Notes: a model not told the origin generated them from the letters alone. Counted from the stretch's first letter, positions 8,044-16,246 are shown. The stretch is DNA of 64,000 nucleotides from Enterococcus plantarum (GCF_001730295.1 NZ_MIKA01000002.1:51161-115160); one strand, 5' to 3'. Numbers and translations are program-made.

Positions 8044-8147
8044 AACGAGCTACTTATCAAGTGATAGTAGATAATGAATTGGTTTGTTGTAAAGAGATAA
8101 GTAGCTAGTTGAAATTCGCAGGTTCTGCATCCCTGCTCGTTTTTTAC
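8044..8147 (+). ncRNA. Candidate structured RNA with three-way junction and terminator-like end
   Basis: An outer helix AACGAG (8044-8049) with CTCGTT (8136-8141) encloses two hairpins: CTACTTATC (8050-8058) with GATAAGTAG (8096-8104), and GCAGG (8118-8122) with CCTGC (8132-8136). A run of six T follows. The nesting and terminator-like 3' end suggest a small RNA of about 100 nt or the 3' end of a longer transcript. No promoter was identified with confidence. Pairing is seen; function is unknown. Confidence 0.45.
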
Positions 8148-8182
8148 TTAACGACCCATCTTCCGCCAGGCGGATCGTTAAG
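8147..8182. repeat. Bulged 14-bp inverted repeat
   Basis: CTTAACGA (8147-8154) and TCCGCC (8162-8167) pair with GGCGGA (8169-8174) and TCGTTAAG (8175-8182); a 7-nt bulge interrupts one arm. It directly follows the three-way-junction RNA. No coding sequence spans it convincingly. Confidence 0.55.
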
Positions 8183-8359
8183 AATACTGATGCACGAGAA
8201 ACAAATCTTACATTGTACCATTCAATCGGGTAAAACAAGTAGAGCGTTTATTTCGTTATTACTTTCTTAGGACGGTTCATTATACGCGCATTGACTTAGC
8301 TGCCTTTCTAGATTGAATGGGAAATGTATGGTAGTGATCGATTCTAGTAACATCAGCTC

Positions 8360-8426
8360 GCAAGCACTAATTGGTAGAATGTAAATACGAAAATATCGTA
8401 TTTAAAAAGGAGAAAGAAGTGCTTGC
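8360..8426. repeat. Nested inverted repeats around a ribosome-binding site
   Basis: The outer arms GCAAGCACT (8360-8368) and AGTGCTTGC (8418-8426) enclose a second hairpin AAATACGA (8383-8390) with TCGTATTT (8396-8403). An AAAGGAG follows at about 8406-8412, then a GTG that opens only 13 codons to a TAG at 8459-8461. It may be an operator-controlled remnant or a structured RNA element. Confidence 0.45.
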
Positions 8427-8572
8427 TGTTTATAAAAAGAGCGAAAAAAGACGGTATTAGCCACCAACTAATACCGTACAAAAGTGCAACAAATAACTAC
8501 CAACTGCTTCAAATGAAACAAGAATTGTAAAAAGTACTAGTATTTCTTACAAAAATTGAGTAAAATGAAAGA

Positions 8573-8678
8573 GTCGATATGAAAATATTGACTTCGGCAA
8601 CTTATATTATTAGTTTGTGCTGATAATATGAGGCTCTGTATTCGGGTTACCGCCCTTGTACAGAGTGCCTTTTTATTT
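8573..8678 (+). ncRNA. Candidate small RNA, copy 1 of tandem pair
   Basis: Follows a TAAAAT -10-like box (8561-8566, weak -35). Contains AGTCGAT, GGCAACTT, hairpin ATATTATTAG/CTGATAATAT with loop TTTGTG (8604-8629), then a terminator in which AGGC and CTGTA pair with TACAG and GCCT around an inner GGG-TTACCG-CCC hairpin (8644-8655), ending in TTTTATTTT. It would be about 105 nt. No ribosome-binding site or meaningful frame is present. The target is unknown. Confidence 0.6.
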
Positions 8679-8831
8679 TGTTTTTCGCTCTAATTACCTG
8701 ATTTTAAACACAAAAAAATGATATTAGTCAGCTACTAATACCATGAAGCGTTCGTTAAATAACCATTCACTAACAGTATTGAGCAAGAAAAAAGAATGGA
8801 AATCTCTTCTTACTTTTAGTACAATAAGGGT

Positions 8832-8940
8832 AGTCGATAAGAAATTATTGGCGAGGCAACTTGTATTATTAGTTTGTGCTGATAATACAGGGCTCTGTTT
8901 TGAAGATTACCGTCTTCTGACAGGGCGCCTTTTTTTATTT
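8832..8940 (+). ncRNA. Candidate small RNA, copy 2 of tandem pair
   Basis: Preceded by TGGAAA (8797-8802), a 17-bp spacer and TACAAT (8820-8825). The same architecture as copy 1: hairpin GTATTATTAG/CTGATAATAC with loop TTTGTG (8863-8888), and a terminator with inner GAAGA-TTACCG-TCTTC (8902-8917), ending in a seven-T run. The first stem pair changes A-U to G-C and the inner terminator stem is replaced wholesale while loops stay identical. Such compensatory change supports a conserved RNA fold. A frame spanning this region has no protein character. Confidence 0.62.
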
Positions 8941-9333
8941 TATGTTGTAAATTTATTTTAACTTAAAGACGTTAGAAGAGTCAATAGCATAGTGGGAAAG
9001 AATTCAAATAGTCAAAATAGTCTAGAAAAATGGACAAATTTGATAAAAATGGTGGAATTTTTAAATTTCACTTGCGTTGTTTGAAGTTCATTCATAGGCG
9101 AATACTTGAGTGGCTAGAAAGGACTGTTTAAAATTCTTTTTACCTTGATTATCGACTATGCGGTGATTAGTTTATTTTGGAAAATATTGGGAGAAAAATG
9201 AGTGTGTAAAAAGTAGGGATACAAATAAAAAACAGTCAAAACGCTTCTTTTTATGGGATAAACTGAAATAAAAGTAGTTGAGATGAATAAAAACATTTGG
9301 TAAGATTAGGTTGTAGATAGTTTAAAACAAAAA

Positions 9334-9360
9334 AAGCCTGATTGGCGTCAGACTTCTTTT
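9334..9360. terminator. Bidirectional terminator-like hairpin
   Basis: AAGCCTGA pairs with TCAGACTT, flanked by an A-run on the left and TTCTTTT on the right. It may end transcription from either side of the gene-poor region; no gene is assigned to it. Between 8943 and 9333 I see no convincing gene, only an AT-rich stretch with one short hydrophobic frame ending at 9201. Confidence 0.5.
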
Positions 9361-9456
9361 ACTACTAATTTTGATACATAACATAAATAATTAGGCTTGC
9401 AAAAAAACAAGTTGGCATTCCTGATTTAGTATCAAAAAAAGTATTGTATTACATAC

Positions 9457-9678
9457 TTATTTCTTTGAACGACCACAAGATGCCTTCGAAAACTTCTTGT
9501 TGGTCTTTTTTTTGCTTCTACATCTGATTTTGGTTCTTTTGGTTTTATAATGTTCCCTGATTATTGATTCAGGGACATTTCTAAATAGTACCAAAACAAA
9601 CAAAATCACAGAACCCCACAAGGGGAATCCAATGATGTGGCTAAGCAAAAAAGTACTTACTGATGTACTTTGTTTCAT
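9457..9678 (-). CDS. Small basic membrane protein of unknown function
   Basis: 73 residues from an ATG at 9678 with GAGGG spaced 5 nt upstream. One hydrophobic segment (FLLSHIIGFPLWGSVILFVLVLF, about residues 9-31) is followed by a strongly basic tail with many Lys/Arg and two Cys (IRCRSKKKTNKKFSKASCGRSKK). The layout recalls small membrane peptides, toxins or leader-coupled proteins, but I do not recognise the family. The start overlaps the end of a 29-codon frame by 38 bp. A hairpin (TCCCTGA/TCAGGGA) lies inside the gene at 9551-9577. It could be a remnant. Confidence 0.4.
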   Translation of the reverse strand: MKQSTSVSTFLLSHIIGFPLWGSVILFVLVLFRNVPESIIREHYKTKRTKIRCRSKKKTNKKFSKASCGRSKK

Positions 9679-9730
9679 TCTGACCCTCACGTAATTTAGT
9701 TACCAAAGTGAGTTTACAATCATTTTTCAT
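9641..9730 (-). CDS. 29-residue peptide overlapping the small membrane-protein gene
   Basis: An ATG at 9730 with GGAG spaced 8 nt upstream opens 29 codons (MKNDCKLTLVTKLREGQNE then TKYISKYFFA). It ends 38 bp inside the following gene in another frame, and that gene's ribosome-binding site lies within this frame. This is the layout of a translational leader or a coupled pair. It is too short for a family assignment; it may be chance. Confidence 0.35.
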   Translation of the reverse strand: MKNDCKLTLVTKLREGQNETKYISKYFFA

Positions 9731-9931
9731 GTATCACACTCCATTTGATAGTATTAGGAGTGCTACTTGTTTTCATTGTTCAATCTAGAATAGATCGTAT
9801 AGAATACTCTTTAAAAAAGTAGTTCAGAGAAGTTCTTTAGTGGATAAAAGGATTCTATAAGTTTCCAGAATGATTTACATGCTAATTTTGTAGATATATA
9901 GGAGACCTCTGAAAGTAATACTTTTTTTGAA

Positions 9932-10266
9932 TTATTTCATAAATTTCACATTCTGAACGAACGCTTCCAACTCTTCTCTACGCTCGATAGTATGATTATA
10001 TTTTTCACTGTCATAGCAAATATAATTTCCACGCTTTGTATACACGCCATCACCTGATTCTTTCACCTTAGACAAAAACATCGAAACTTCTGACGTTTCA
10101 TGACAAATCGGGCAGATGCCTTTTTGGGTTGTAGGAGAAATCGTTCCGGAAACACCAACTAGCTGTCCATCGATTACAGCGAGAATAAATTTTTTCTGTT
10201 TCCAGCTATAAAATGATCAACACTTTCTAAGAAAGTCTTGTACTTTTCAACATCAGTTGATTTCAT
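9932..10266 (-). pseudogene. FusB/FusC-family EF-G-binding protein, decayed C-terminal fragment
   Basis: Read on the minus strand, one frame gives WKQKKFILAVIDGQLVG, then GTISPTTQKGICPICHETSE, then VSMFLSKVKESGDGVYTKRG and NYICYDSEKYNHTI, ending at a TAA at 9932-9934. This matches the C-terminal treble-clef zinc-finger domain of FusB-type proteins, which bind elongation factor G and rescue it from fusidic acid. A frame break near 10208 disconnects the upstream part (ATG at 10266), the N-terminal helical domain is missing, and the last zinc cysteine is replaced by tyrosine (YDSEKY for CRDSxxC). Clearly nonfunctional as it stands. Confidence 0.68.
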
Positions 10267-10531
10267 TCACTGTGTTTCAAAGCAAAAGTGAAGCGGGCTT
10301 GTTTAATCTTGACAGAAAGAGTTGATTTATCTGCGCTCTGTTCCATAAGTTAACGGTACTAGCATAATGTTCATCCATTATAACGCAAACACCCAAAATT
10401 ATAAATTGGTATAGCAAAAAAGTAATTGGTTCAGTTGAAAAACCATAAAGAGTAGGCTAAACTAAAACATGGCGCTATTTTGAAAGTAACAGAAACGATT
10501 GAAAATAAAACAAATCTTAGGAGTGAAGCAA

Positions 10532-11920
10532 TTGGAAAACAGATATGTCATCATCCTGGCTGCTGGTAAAGGAACACGCATGAAATCAAAACTTTATAAA
10601 GTGTTACATCCTGTCGCTGGAAAACCAATGGTGGAACACATCATGGATCAAGTAGAAAAAACGAATCCAAGTGAAGTTGTGACGATTGTAGGTCATGGTG
10701 CTGAGGCAATCAAAAGCCACTTAGGCGAACGTAGCCAATATGCTTTACAAGCAGAACAATTAGGAACAGGGCATGCCGTGTTACAAGCAGAATCACATTT
10801 AGCAGGAAAACAAGGCACAACTCTTGTGATTACAGGGGATACACCGCTATTAACTGCTGAAACATTGGCGAATTTGTTTGACTATCACCAAGGGAAAAAC
10901 GCCAGTGCGACGATTTTGACCGCTCATGCGGAAGATCCAACTGGATATGGACGTATTATTCGTGATCATGTGGGCATTGTAGAAAAAATCGTCGAGCAAA
11001 AAGATGCGTCTGAACAAGAAGCTCGCGTTCAGGAAATCAATACTGGAACGTTTTGTTTTGATAATGAAGCATTATTTAATGCGTTGTCTAAAATCAATAC
11101 GAACAATGCACAAGGGGAATACTATTTAACGGATATTATTGAGATTCTTAAAAAAGAAGGCAAGACCGTTGCAGCATATCAAATGGCGGACTTTGAAGAA
11201 GCGATGGGAATCAATGATCGTGTGGCTTTAGCTGAGGCTAATAAAATCATGCACCGCCGCTTGAATACGATGCATATGAGAAATGGTGTATCATTTGTTG
11301 ATTCTGATTCAACCTATATTGACGAAGGCGTTGTAATCGGTTCAGATACTGTGATTGAAGCTGGTGTTCATTTAAAAGGGAAGACAGTAATCGGTGAAGA
11401 TTGTATGATCGGCGCACATTCAGAGATCGTTGATAGTGTGATCGAAGATAACGTAAAAATTACACAATCAGTTGTTGAAGAAAGTATTATTCGCAAAGAT
11501 GCGGATATAGGGCCATTTGCGCATATCCGTCCAAAAGCTGAAATCGGGGAGCGTGTCCATGTCGGTAACTTTGTAGAAATCAAGAATGCGACCGTGGCAG
11601 AAGATACCAAAGTGGGGCATCTAACTTATGTTGGTGATGCGGATTTAGGGAAAGATATTAATGTTGGTTGCGGTGTAGTTTTCGTTAATTATGATGGAAA
11701 AGACAAACATCGGACAACGGTTGGAGATCATGCGTTTATCGGGTCGGCAACAAACTTGATTGCACCTGTGACTGTTGCAGCGAATTCAGTTATCGCAGCA
11801 GGTTCAACAATTACAGAGGATGTGGCAGAGTTTGACTTAGCGATTGCTCGTGCAAGACAAGTGAATAAAGAAGGGTATGGGAAAAACATGCCTTATATGA
11901 ATAAAAAAAATAAAGAATAA
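10532..11920 (+). CDS. glmU: Bifunctional UDP-GlcNAc pyrophosphorylase / glucosamine-1-phosphate N-acetyltransferase
   Basis: 462 residues from TTG 10532, chosen because AGGAG (10519-10523) is spaced 8 nt before it and homologues begin ..[14 protein letters not shown]. An in-frame TTG at 10499 is upstream of the ribosome-binding site. The N-terminal nucleotidyltransferase has [36 protein letters not shown] and TGDTPLL; a linker at about 230-250 leads to a left-handed beta-helix with hexapeptide repeats and the acetyltransferase site ([34 protein letters not shown]). Makes UDP-GlcNAc for peptidoglycan and teichoic acids. Confidence 0.94.
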   Translation: MENRYVIILAAGKGTRMKSKLYKVLHPVAGKPMVEHIMDQVEKTNPSEVVTIVGHGAEAIKSHLGERSQYALQAEQLGTGHAVLQAESHLAGKQGTTLVITGDTPLLTAETLANLFDYHQGKNASATILTAHAEDPTGYGRIIRDHVGIVEKIVEQKDASEQEARVQEINTGTFCFDNEALFNALSKINTNNAQGEYYLTDIIEILKKEGKTVAAYQMADFEEAMGINDRVALAEANKIMHRRLNTMHMRNGVSFVDSDSTYIDEGVVIGSDTVIEAGVHLKGKTVIGEDCMIGAHSEIVDSVIEDNVKITQSVVEESIIRKDADIGPFAHIRPKAEIGERVHVGNFVEIKNATVAEDTKVGHLTYVGDADLGKDINVGCGVVFVNYDGKDKHRTTVGDHAFIGSATNLIAPVTVAANSVIAAGSTITEDVAEFDLAIARARQVNKEGYGKNMPYMNKKNKE

Positions 11921-11922
11921 AA

Positions 11923-11960
11923 AAGAAGGTGAACGCTGATGTTTTGGCGTTCACCTTCTT
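11923..11960. terminator. Terminator of glmU
   Basis: AAGAAGGTGAACGC pairs perfectly with GCGTTCACCTTCTT around a 10-nt loop, followed by TTCTTG; the left arm begins right after the glmU stop. Confidence 0.88.
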
Positions 11961-12124
11961 TTCTTGTCATACGGTAGAGTGTTGTTTTTGAAAGATGTTT
12001 CCAACATAAAATAAAAAATGATACATATTTTTATAGTTATCATTCTCTTTTTGTGTCATAATTAAATATAAGTGTGACATTAGGGTGATAATGTATTTTT
12101 TATCATGGAAAAGGAGTGAAATGT

Positions 12125-12355
12125 ATGGCATACCATACCTATGAATTCTTAAAAAAACGACGAAATGATCCTAAATGGCGGTCAGCATATATTTCTGCAA
12201 GAAATAAAAAAATTATTTCTTTTTTAGTCTTGGGAAATATCATTCTTTGGGGTGCTATTTTTTGGCGATATATTGAGCGTAATAACATAGATGTGATGAG
12301 TTATCTGAATGAGCTTCAACAAAGAGTTCTGGATCGTTTAAACGAACTTTATTGA
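12125..12355 (+). CDS. Small membrane protein of unknown function
   Basis: 76 residues from ATG 12125, with AAGGAG at 12111-12116; a GTG at 12116 overlaps the ribosome-binding site. The N-terminus is charged (YEFLKKRRNDPKWRSAYISARNKK), one membrane helix follows (IISFLVLGNIILWGAIFWRYI, about residues 33-53), and the tail is amphipathic (DVMSYLNELQQRVLDRLNELY), suggesting an inside basic head and a possible coiled-coil tail. It lies between glmU and a family-A repeat. The family is not recognised; it reads like a real enterococcal small protein. Confidence 0.65.
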   Translation: MAYHTYEFLKKRRNDPKWRSAYISARNKKIISFLVLGNIILWGAIFWRYIERNNIDVMSYLNELQQRVLDRLNELY

Positions 12356-12380
12356 GAAGAGAATTAATGGAAAAATAAGA

Positions 12381-12473
12381 AGAGGTTGGGACAGGAGTTG
12401 CTTCTGCGCCCACCGTTTGTTCGGTTACTAAGAGCCTGAAACATAACCTTTTTAGTTATGTCCCAGGCTCTTC
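12381..12473. repeat. Family-A intergenic repeat, internally deleted copy
   Basis: AGAGGTTGGGACAG is fused directly to GAGTTGCTTCTGC, so the long central hairpin present in the full copies is missing. The terminal hairpin AAGAGCCTG..CATAAC with GTTATG..CAGGCTCTT is intact (12430-12473). It sits between two convergent genes and would terminate both; the nucleotidase stop is 6 bp away. Confidence 0.85.
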
Positions 12474-12478
12474 TTATT

Positions 12479-15400
12479 TTATCCGATTTTCCGTTTTCGA
12501 TTATAGTCATACAAACCATAACCAGAAAGACCAATAATTAGTGAACCTAAACTACCATAAGCGACAATTGTTTCACCCATTTTCGGATAGTCCGCTGTTT
12601 TTCCTGCAGGTTTGGCTACTTTTACTTCGTCTGGTTTCGTTTTCATTGGATCTTTTGGATCTGGAGTTGGTACAGGTTCTGGTTTGTTTTTCTTATTGAA
12701 CTCAGCTTCTGAAATAGAAATGATCCGTTCGCCTGGAAAGGCTTCTTTGTATTGTGCAAGATCGATAGTTGTTGCGGCATTGTATAGACGCAGGTTAGTT
12801 CCTTGTTTTAGATGATCGATGAAGATGGTATCTAAAGAAGGGCCTTCTTCACGTTTTCCACCTAACATATCGTAGCCATCGCCGCCTGCAGCTAAGAAAT
12901 CATTCGTTGCCATATGATAAATTGCGTTTTCATCAATCGGTGCAAATTTTCCGGTCGTCCGGTCTTGAATCTCAACTTGTAAAACCCGTTCACCAACAAT
13001 AGTTTTATCTGTACCGTTGCCTTCATCTGCGGGCAGTAGAGAGCCTTTTTTTGTTGAGTCGTAATGGACGCGAATCGTACTTGAAACATGAAGAAAACCT
13101 CCATTTGCACCTAGTTTTGGCTGCTTGTAATCGTCTAAAATAATGTCACCATCTGCATCTTTTTGCGCCATTGAACGAAGAGAAAGCTCAAACATTTCTT
13201 TGATTTCTGCTCCAGTAACGTCGATTTGAGAGATACTATTACCAAACGGCATGACCGCAATAATGTCTCCTAATGTCACTTTACCTGGTTCAATAGTTGC
13301 CCGAATACCACCGCCATTTGTGACAGCGAAATCCGTTTTATTTTTGAAACCATGCTGTCCATAAGTCAACATCGCATCGCCAATCAGATTTCCTAGATTT
13401 GTTTCTCTAGTCCGAACATTATCGCGTTCTCCGTTAAATTGATAAGGGTTATTTTCAATCACAACTTCTGATCCCCATGCTTCAAAGTTTGCTCTGGCTT
13501 GATCGACTAACGCTTTGACAGCAGGATCTTCTTCTAGATTTGCTAACGTTTGCGCTGGAGTTAATGAAGCTATTTTTTTGCTAATATCTGTCAAGTCAAC
13601 GTCAACTAAGCCAACGTTGTTTAGATAATTTCCAGTTTGAGTGTACATTACGTTACCAAATTTTTTTCCGCCGTCAACAGCAGTATGTGAATGTCCGTCC
13701 AAAACAGTAATAGACAAATCGGGAAATTCTTTGCTTAATGTTTCAGCTAAAGTATCGCCACGCCATTCATGTGGAGTGGTTTCGTCAATTCCTAAATGAC
13801 CTGTAACGACATAAGCGGTGATTGCTTCTCCTGAATTTTTGATGTCATTGATTGCTTTTTTTGTTTCAGTGATCGGATCTGCAAACGTCACATTTGCTAC
13901 ATTATTTGGATGGGTTTTTGTTGCCGTTTCTGGTGTGGTTACGCCGATAATGGCATATTTTTCGCTACCTTTTTCAACGACTGTAAAGGGTTCAAAAACG
14001 AGCTCTCCCTCTTTAAATGTATTATTAGATAGGATTGGGAAGTTTAATTCATCTTTATAGTCCAAAGCAGTGTCCAAGCTAAAATCAAATTCGTGATTTC
14101 CCACCGCCATTGCATCATAACCAACTTCATTCATCACTTTGACCATGTCTTTGCCTTTAGAGAAATTAGAAATCGGTAGTCCTTGGAATGCATCTCCTGC
14201 ATCAATCAAAAGATCAGGATTTATGGCGTTTTTATAGGTTTTCAGACGTGCCATTCCTAAGACATCTTTTCCATTTCCTTCTAACCGACCATGAACATCA
14301 TTGGTATGCATGATCGTGATCGATTCTGAATCAGGCTGGTAACCTGCATTTAGTACATCTTGTTTTGTGATTGGCTTGACATTAGGTGTTCGACCGTCAG
14401 CAGCAGGCGTTGTATGCAACGTACCATCGTTGACTAATTGGACGGCCAATTTCCGCCAGTTGTTAGTAAAATGATAGCCAATCACTTCCCAGTTATGCTC
14501 GATTTCTTCTGCTGGATCAAGGATTTGTTTGTTGCGAATATAATCCGCAATCAATCCGCGCAGTGTTTCAGGATCGGTGGATTTGATTGGTTCCTCTGTA
14601 ACAAGCCCTTGTGTTAGTAAGCCTTCGTAACGATAATTATTCATAGCAATCGTATAGTTTGTAGTAGGATCAATGGGTTTCCCTTCGATTGTTGGGTTGA
14701 TGATGCGTTGTCCACTTGGTTTAGAAATATCGATCTTATAAGAAACACCTGAAAAAATATCGTAGTTATACACACGGATTTTTTCATTAAAACTGATCGT
14801 TAAATCGTCTGGTCCTGGTGTATTATAATAATCTGCCTGACTTTCCATATACTTTAGCAGATTTTCTCCAGTAATATGGACACTGATTAGTGTATTTGGG
14901 TATTTATAAATATCAAAAATAGTGGAATACGAAATATCTCCTGCATTTAATTTACTGTCTGCTTTAAAAAGTGCAGAGGCAGCAAGCTGTGCCCCAGTTG
15001 CTTGTCGTTGCACATTGTTGATTAGAGAAATCATCGCTGTGGGACGAAGTTGAGCTTCAGGAATTCCATTTACTTCCTCAACGGGTAAGAAATCACCAGT
15101 CGCTGTTCCGATTTTTTCCGAGATAAATTCTCTTGTTTTGTCATGGTATTCTTTTGTTTCTGCTTTTAAGGCTTCGTCTGCTGGAACAGTCTTAGTATTT
15201 ACGATAGCAGCATCACTGTTTTTGACGTGCCATTTGGCATCAATTTTTTCGACATCAAGGTCGATTTTAATCATTTCTGTTCCAGTATCTTTAGGACCAG
15301 CAACTGGAACAAGTCCATTTGGTCCTTGGATCTTCTCTGCGAAAGAGCGGTGATCATGACCCAAAATATAGGCATCGATACCAGCTACATTATTGATGAC

Positions 15401-16246
15401 TTGATCAGCACTTGCAGAGAGATCAGTATTTTGACGGCCAGCATGTATCGAAGCGATGATAATATCCGCTTGATCTTTCAACTCAGCTACCGCTTTTTCG
15501 GCCTCTTCTTTCAATGGATTGAAATAGAGACTATCCACTTTAGCGCCGTCCCACAATGGAATTTGAGGTGTGGTTAGACCAATGATCCCGACAGTTAAAT
15601 CTAAAGTACCATCGTTGTCTAAATCTATTTCCTTTTTCGTTGTGCCGCCAACAAATCGGTTGTCTGTTTCTTTTACATATGTGTTAGCAGATAGGATTGG
15701 AAATTCGGCTTCGGTATCGAGCTTTTTGATCAAGTCCAATCCAAAGTTAAATTCATGGTTTCCCAAAACCATGGCATCATATTTCATGTAATTCATGGCT
15801 TTGATCATTGGATTTGGCTGATCGATCAATGGTGTTTTATTATACAAATCATCTGTTAAAATTGTTCCTTGGTTCATATCGCCGTTATCAATCAGAATTG
15901 TACCATAAGGATTTTCTGACCGAATATTTTGTACAACGGAACTAACTTGAGAAAGTCCCACAGGTGTTTGTTTGTCATCTTCATATGACCAATCCCATAG
16001 CTGACCGTGAACATCTGAGGTACCTAAAATAGTCAGTCGCTGTGGTGTTTCCATCTTATTAGTTGGAGTGGTGGTATCTTGTTCTTCCGAAGTTGTGCTT
16101 GAAACAGTAGAATTTTCTGGTTGTGTTGTTTCTGTCGCTTGTTGTTCGATCGCCAATGCAGTAGTGGCAGTGGTACCTGCAAGTAAAATTGAAACCATCA
16201 ATACTTGTAACCCAAGTTGTACTTTTTTCAAAACAGACTTTTTCAC
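12479..16246 (-). CDS. Surface 5'-nucleotidase / 2',3'-cyclic-nucleotide phosphodiesterase, two fused catalytic units
   Basis: 1255 residues from a GTG preceded by AAGGAGGAATTTT. Signal peptide (cleavage near residue 33, ALAIEQ), Ser/Thr-rich linker, then two tandem metallophosphatase plus 5'-nucleotidase C-domain units. Unit 1 has LGTSDVHGQ (about 74), DNGDMNQG, GNHEFNFG and LGHDHRSF. Unit 2 has HTNDVHGR (about 648), DAGDAFQG, GNHEFDFS, DGHSHTAV, NGGGIRATI (about 982) and NDFLAAGGDGYDML. The C-terminus is a sorting-signal shape: YPKMGE, hydrophobic TIVAYGSLGSLIIGLSGYGL, then NRKRK; but the LPxTG motif is degraded. It would scavenge extracellular nucleotides. Opposite in strand to its neighbours, with its own promoter. 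Confidence 0.9.
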   Translation of the reverse strand: MKKSVLKKVQLGLQVLMVSILLAGTTATTALAIEQQATETTQPENSTVSSTTSEEQDTTTPTNKMETPQRLTILGTSDVHGQLWDWSYEDDKQTPVGLSQVSSVVQNIRSENPYGTILIDNGDMNQGTILTDDLYNKTPLIDQPNPMIKAMNYMKYDAMVLGNHEFNFGLDLIKKLDTEAEFPILSANTYVKETDNRFVGGTTKKEIDLDNDGTLDLTVGIIGLTTPQIPLWDGAKVDSLYFNPLKEEAEKAVAELKDQADIIIASIHAGRQNTDLSASADQVINNVAGIDAYILGHDHRSFAEKIQGPNGLVPVAGPKDTGTEMIKIDLDVEKIDAKWHVKNSDAAIVNTKTVPADEALKAETKEYHDKTREFISEKIGTATGDFLPVEEVNGIPEAQLRPTAMISLINNVQRQATGAQLAASALFKADSKLNAGDISYSTIFDIYKYPNTLISVHITGENLLKYMESQADYYNTPGPDDLTISFNEKIRVYNYDIFSGVSYKIDISKPSGQRIINPTIEGKPIDPTTNYTIAMNNYRYEGLLTQGLVTEEPIKSTDPETLRGLIADYIRNKQILDPAEEIEHNWEVIGYHFTNNWRKLAVQLVNDGTLHTTPAADGRTPNVKPITKQDVLNAGYQPDSESITIMHTNDVHGRLEGNGKDVLGMARLKTYKNAINPDLLIDAGDAFQGLPISNFSKGKDMVKVMNEVGYDAMAVGNHEFDFSLDTALDYKDELNFPILSNNTFKEGELVFEPFTVVEKGSEKYAIIGVTTPETATKTHPNNVANVTFADPITETKKAINDIKNSGEAITAYVVTGHLGIDETTPHEWRGDTLAETLSKEFPDLSITVLDGHSHTAVDGGKKFGNVMYTQTGNYLNNVGLVDVDLTDISKKIASLTPAQTLANLEEDPAVKALVDQARANFEAWGSEVVIENNPYQFNGERDNVRTRETNLGNLIGDAMLTYGQHGFKNKTDFAVTNGGGIRATIEPGKVTLGDIIAVMPFGNSISQIDVTGAEIKEMFELSLRSMAQKDADGDIILDDYKQPKLGANGGFLHVSSTIRVHYDSTKKGSLLPADEGNGTDKTIVGERVLQVEIQDRTTGKFAPIDENAIYHMATNDFLAAGGDGYDMLGGKREEGPSLDTIFIDHLKQGTNLRLYNAATTIDLAQYKEAFPGERIISISEAEFNKKNKPEPVPTPDPKDPMKTKPDEVKVAKPAGKTADYPKMGETIVAYGSLGSLIIGLSGYGLYDYNRKRKIG

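Larger units (their letters stand above)
8451..8942 (+). repeat. Tandem duplication of a structured unit (about 230-240 bp each)
   Basis: Unit 1 (8451-8687) and unit 2 (8720-8942) share the same order of elements: a TATTAG/CTAATA hairpin at the 5' end, a divergent spacer, a -10-like box, the segment GGCAACTT, a ten-pair hairpin with loop TTTGTG, and a terminator hairpin with loop TTACCG. Sequence identity is high only in the 3' part, which suggests selection on the RNA. Confidence 0.7.

Noticed and set aside
8050..8238. 62-codon minus-strand frame
   Set aside because: It crosses the three-way-junction RNA and the bulged inverted repeat, shows no recognisable protein features, and no ribosome-binding site was identified.
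8743..8961. 72-codon plus-strand frame over tandem unit 2
   Set aside because: It runs through the hairpins and terminator of the structured RNA, has no ribosome-binding site and no protein character.
9145..9201. Short hydrophobic frame LIIDYAVISLFWKILGEK
   Set aside because: No start with a ribosome-binding site and too short to judge; may be a relic of a membrane protein but cannot be supported.
10277..10378. 33-codon minus-strand frame (MDEHYASTVNLWNRAQ..)
   Set aside because: The only promoter-like TATAAT overlaps its ATG, so transcription would begin after the start codon; no ribosome-binding site and no family match.
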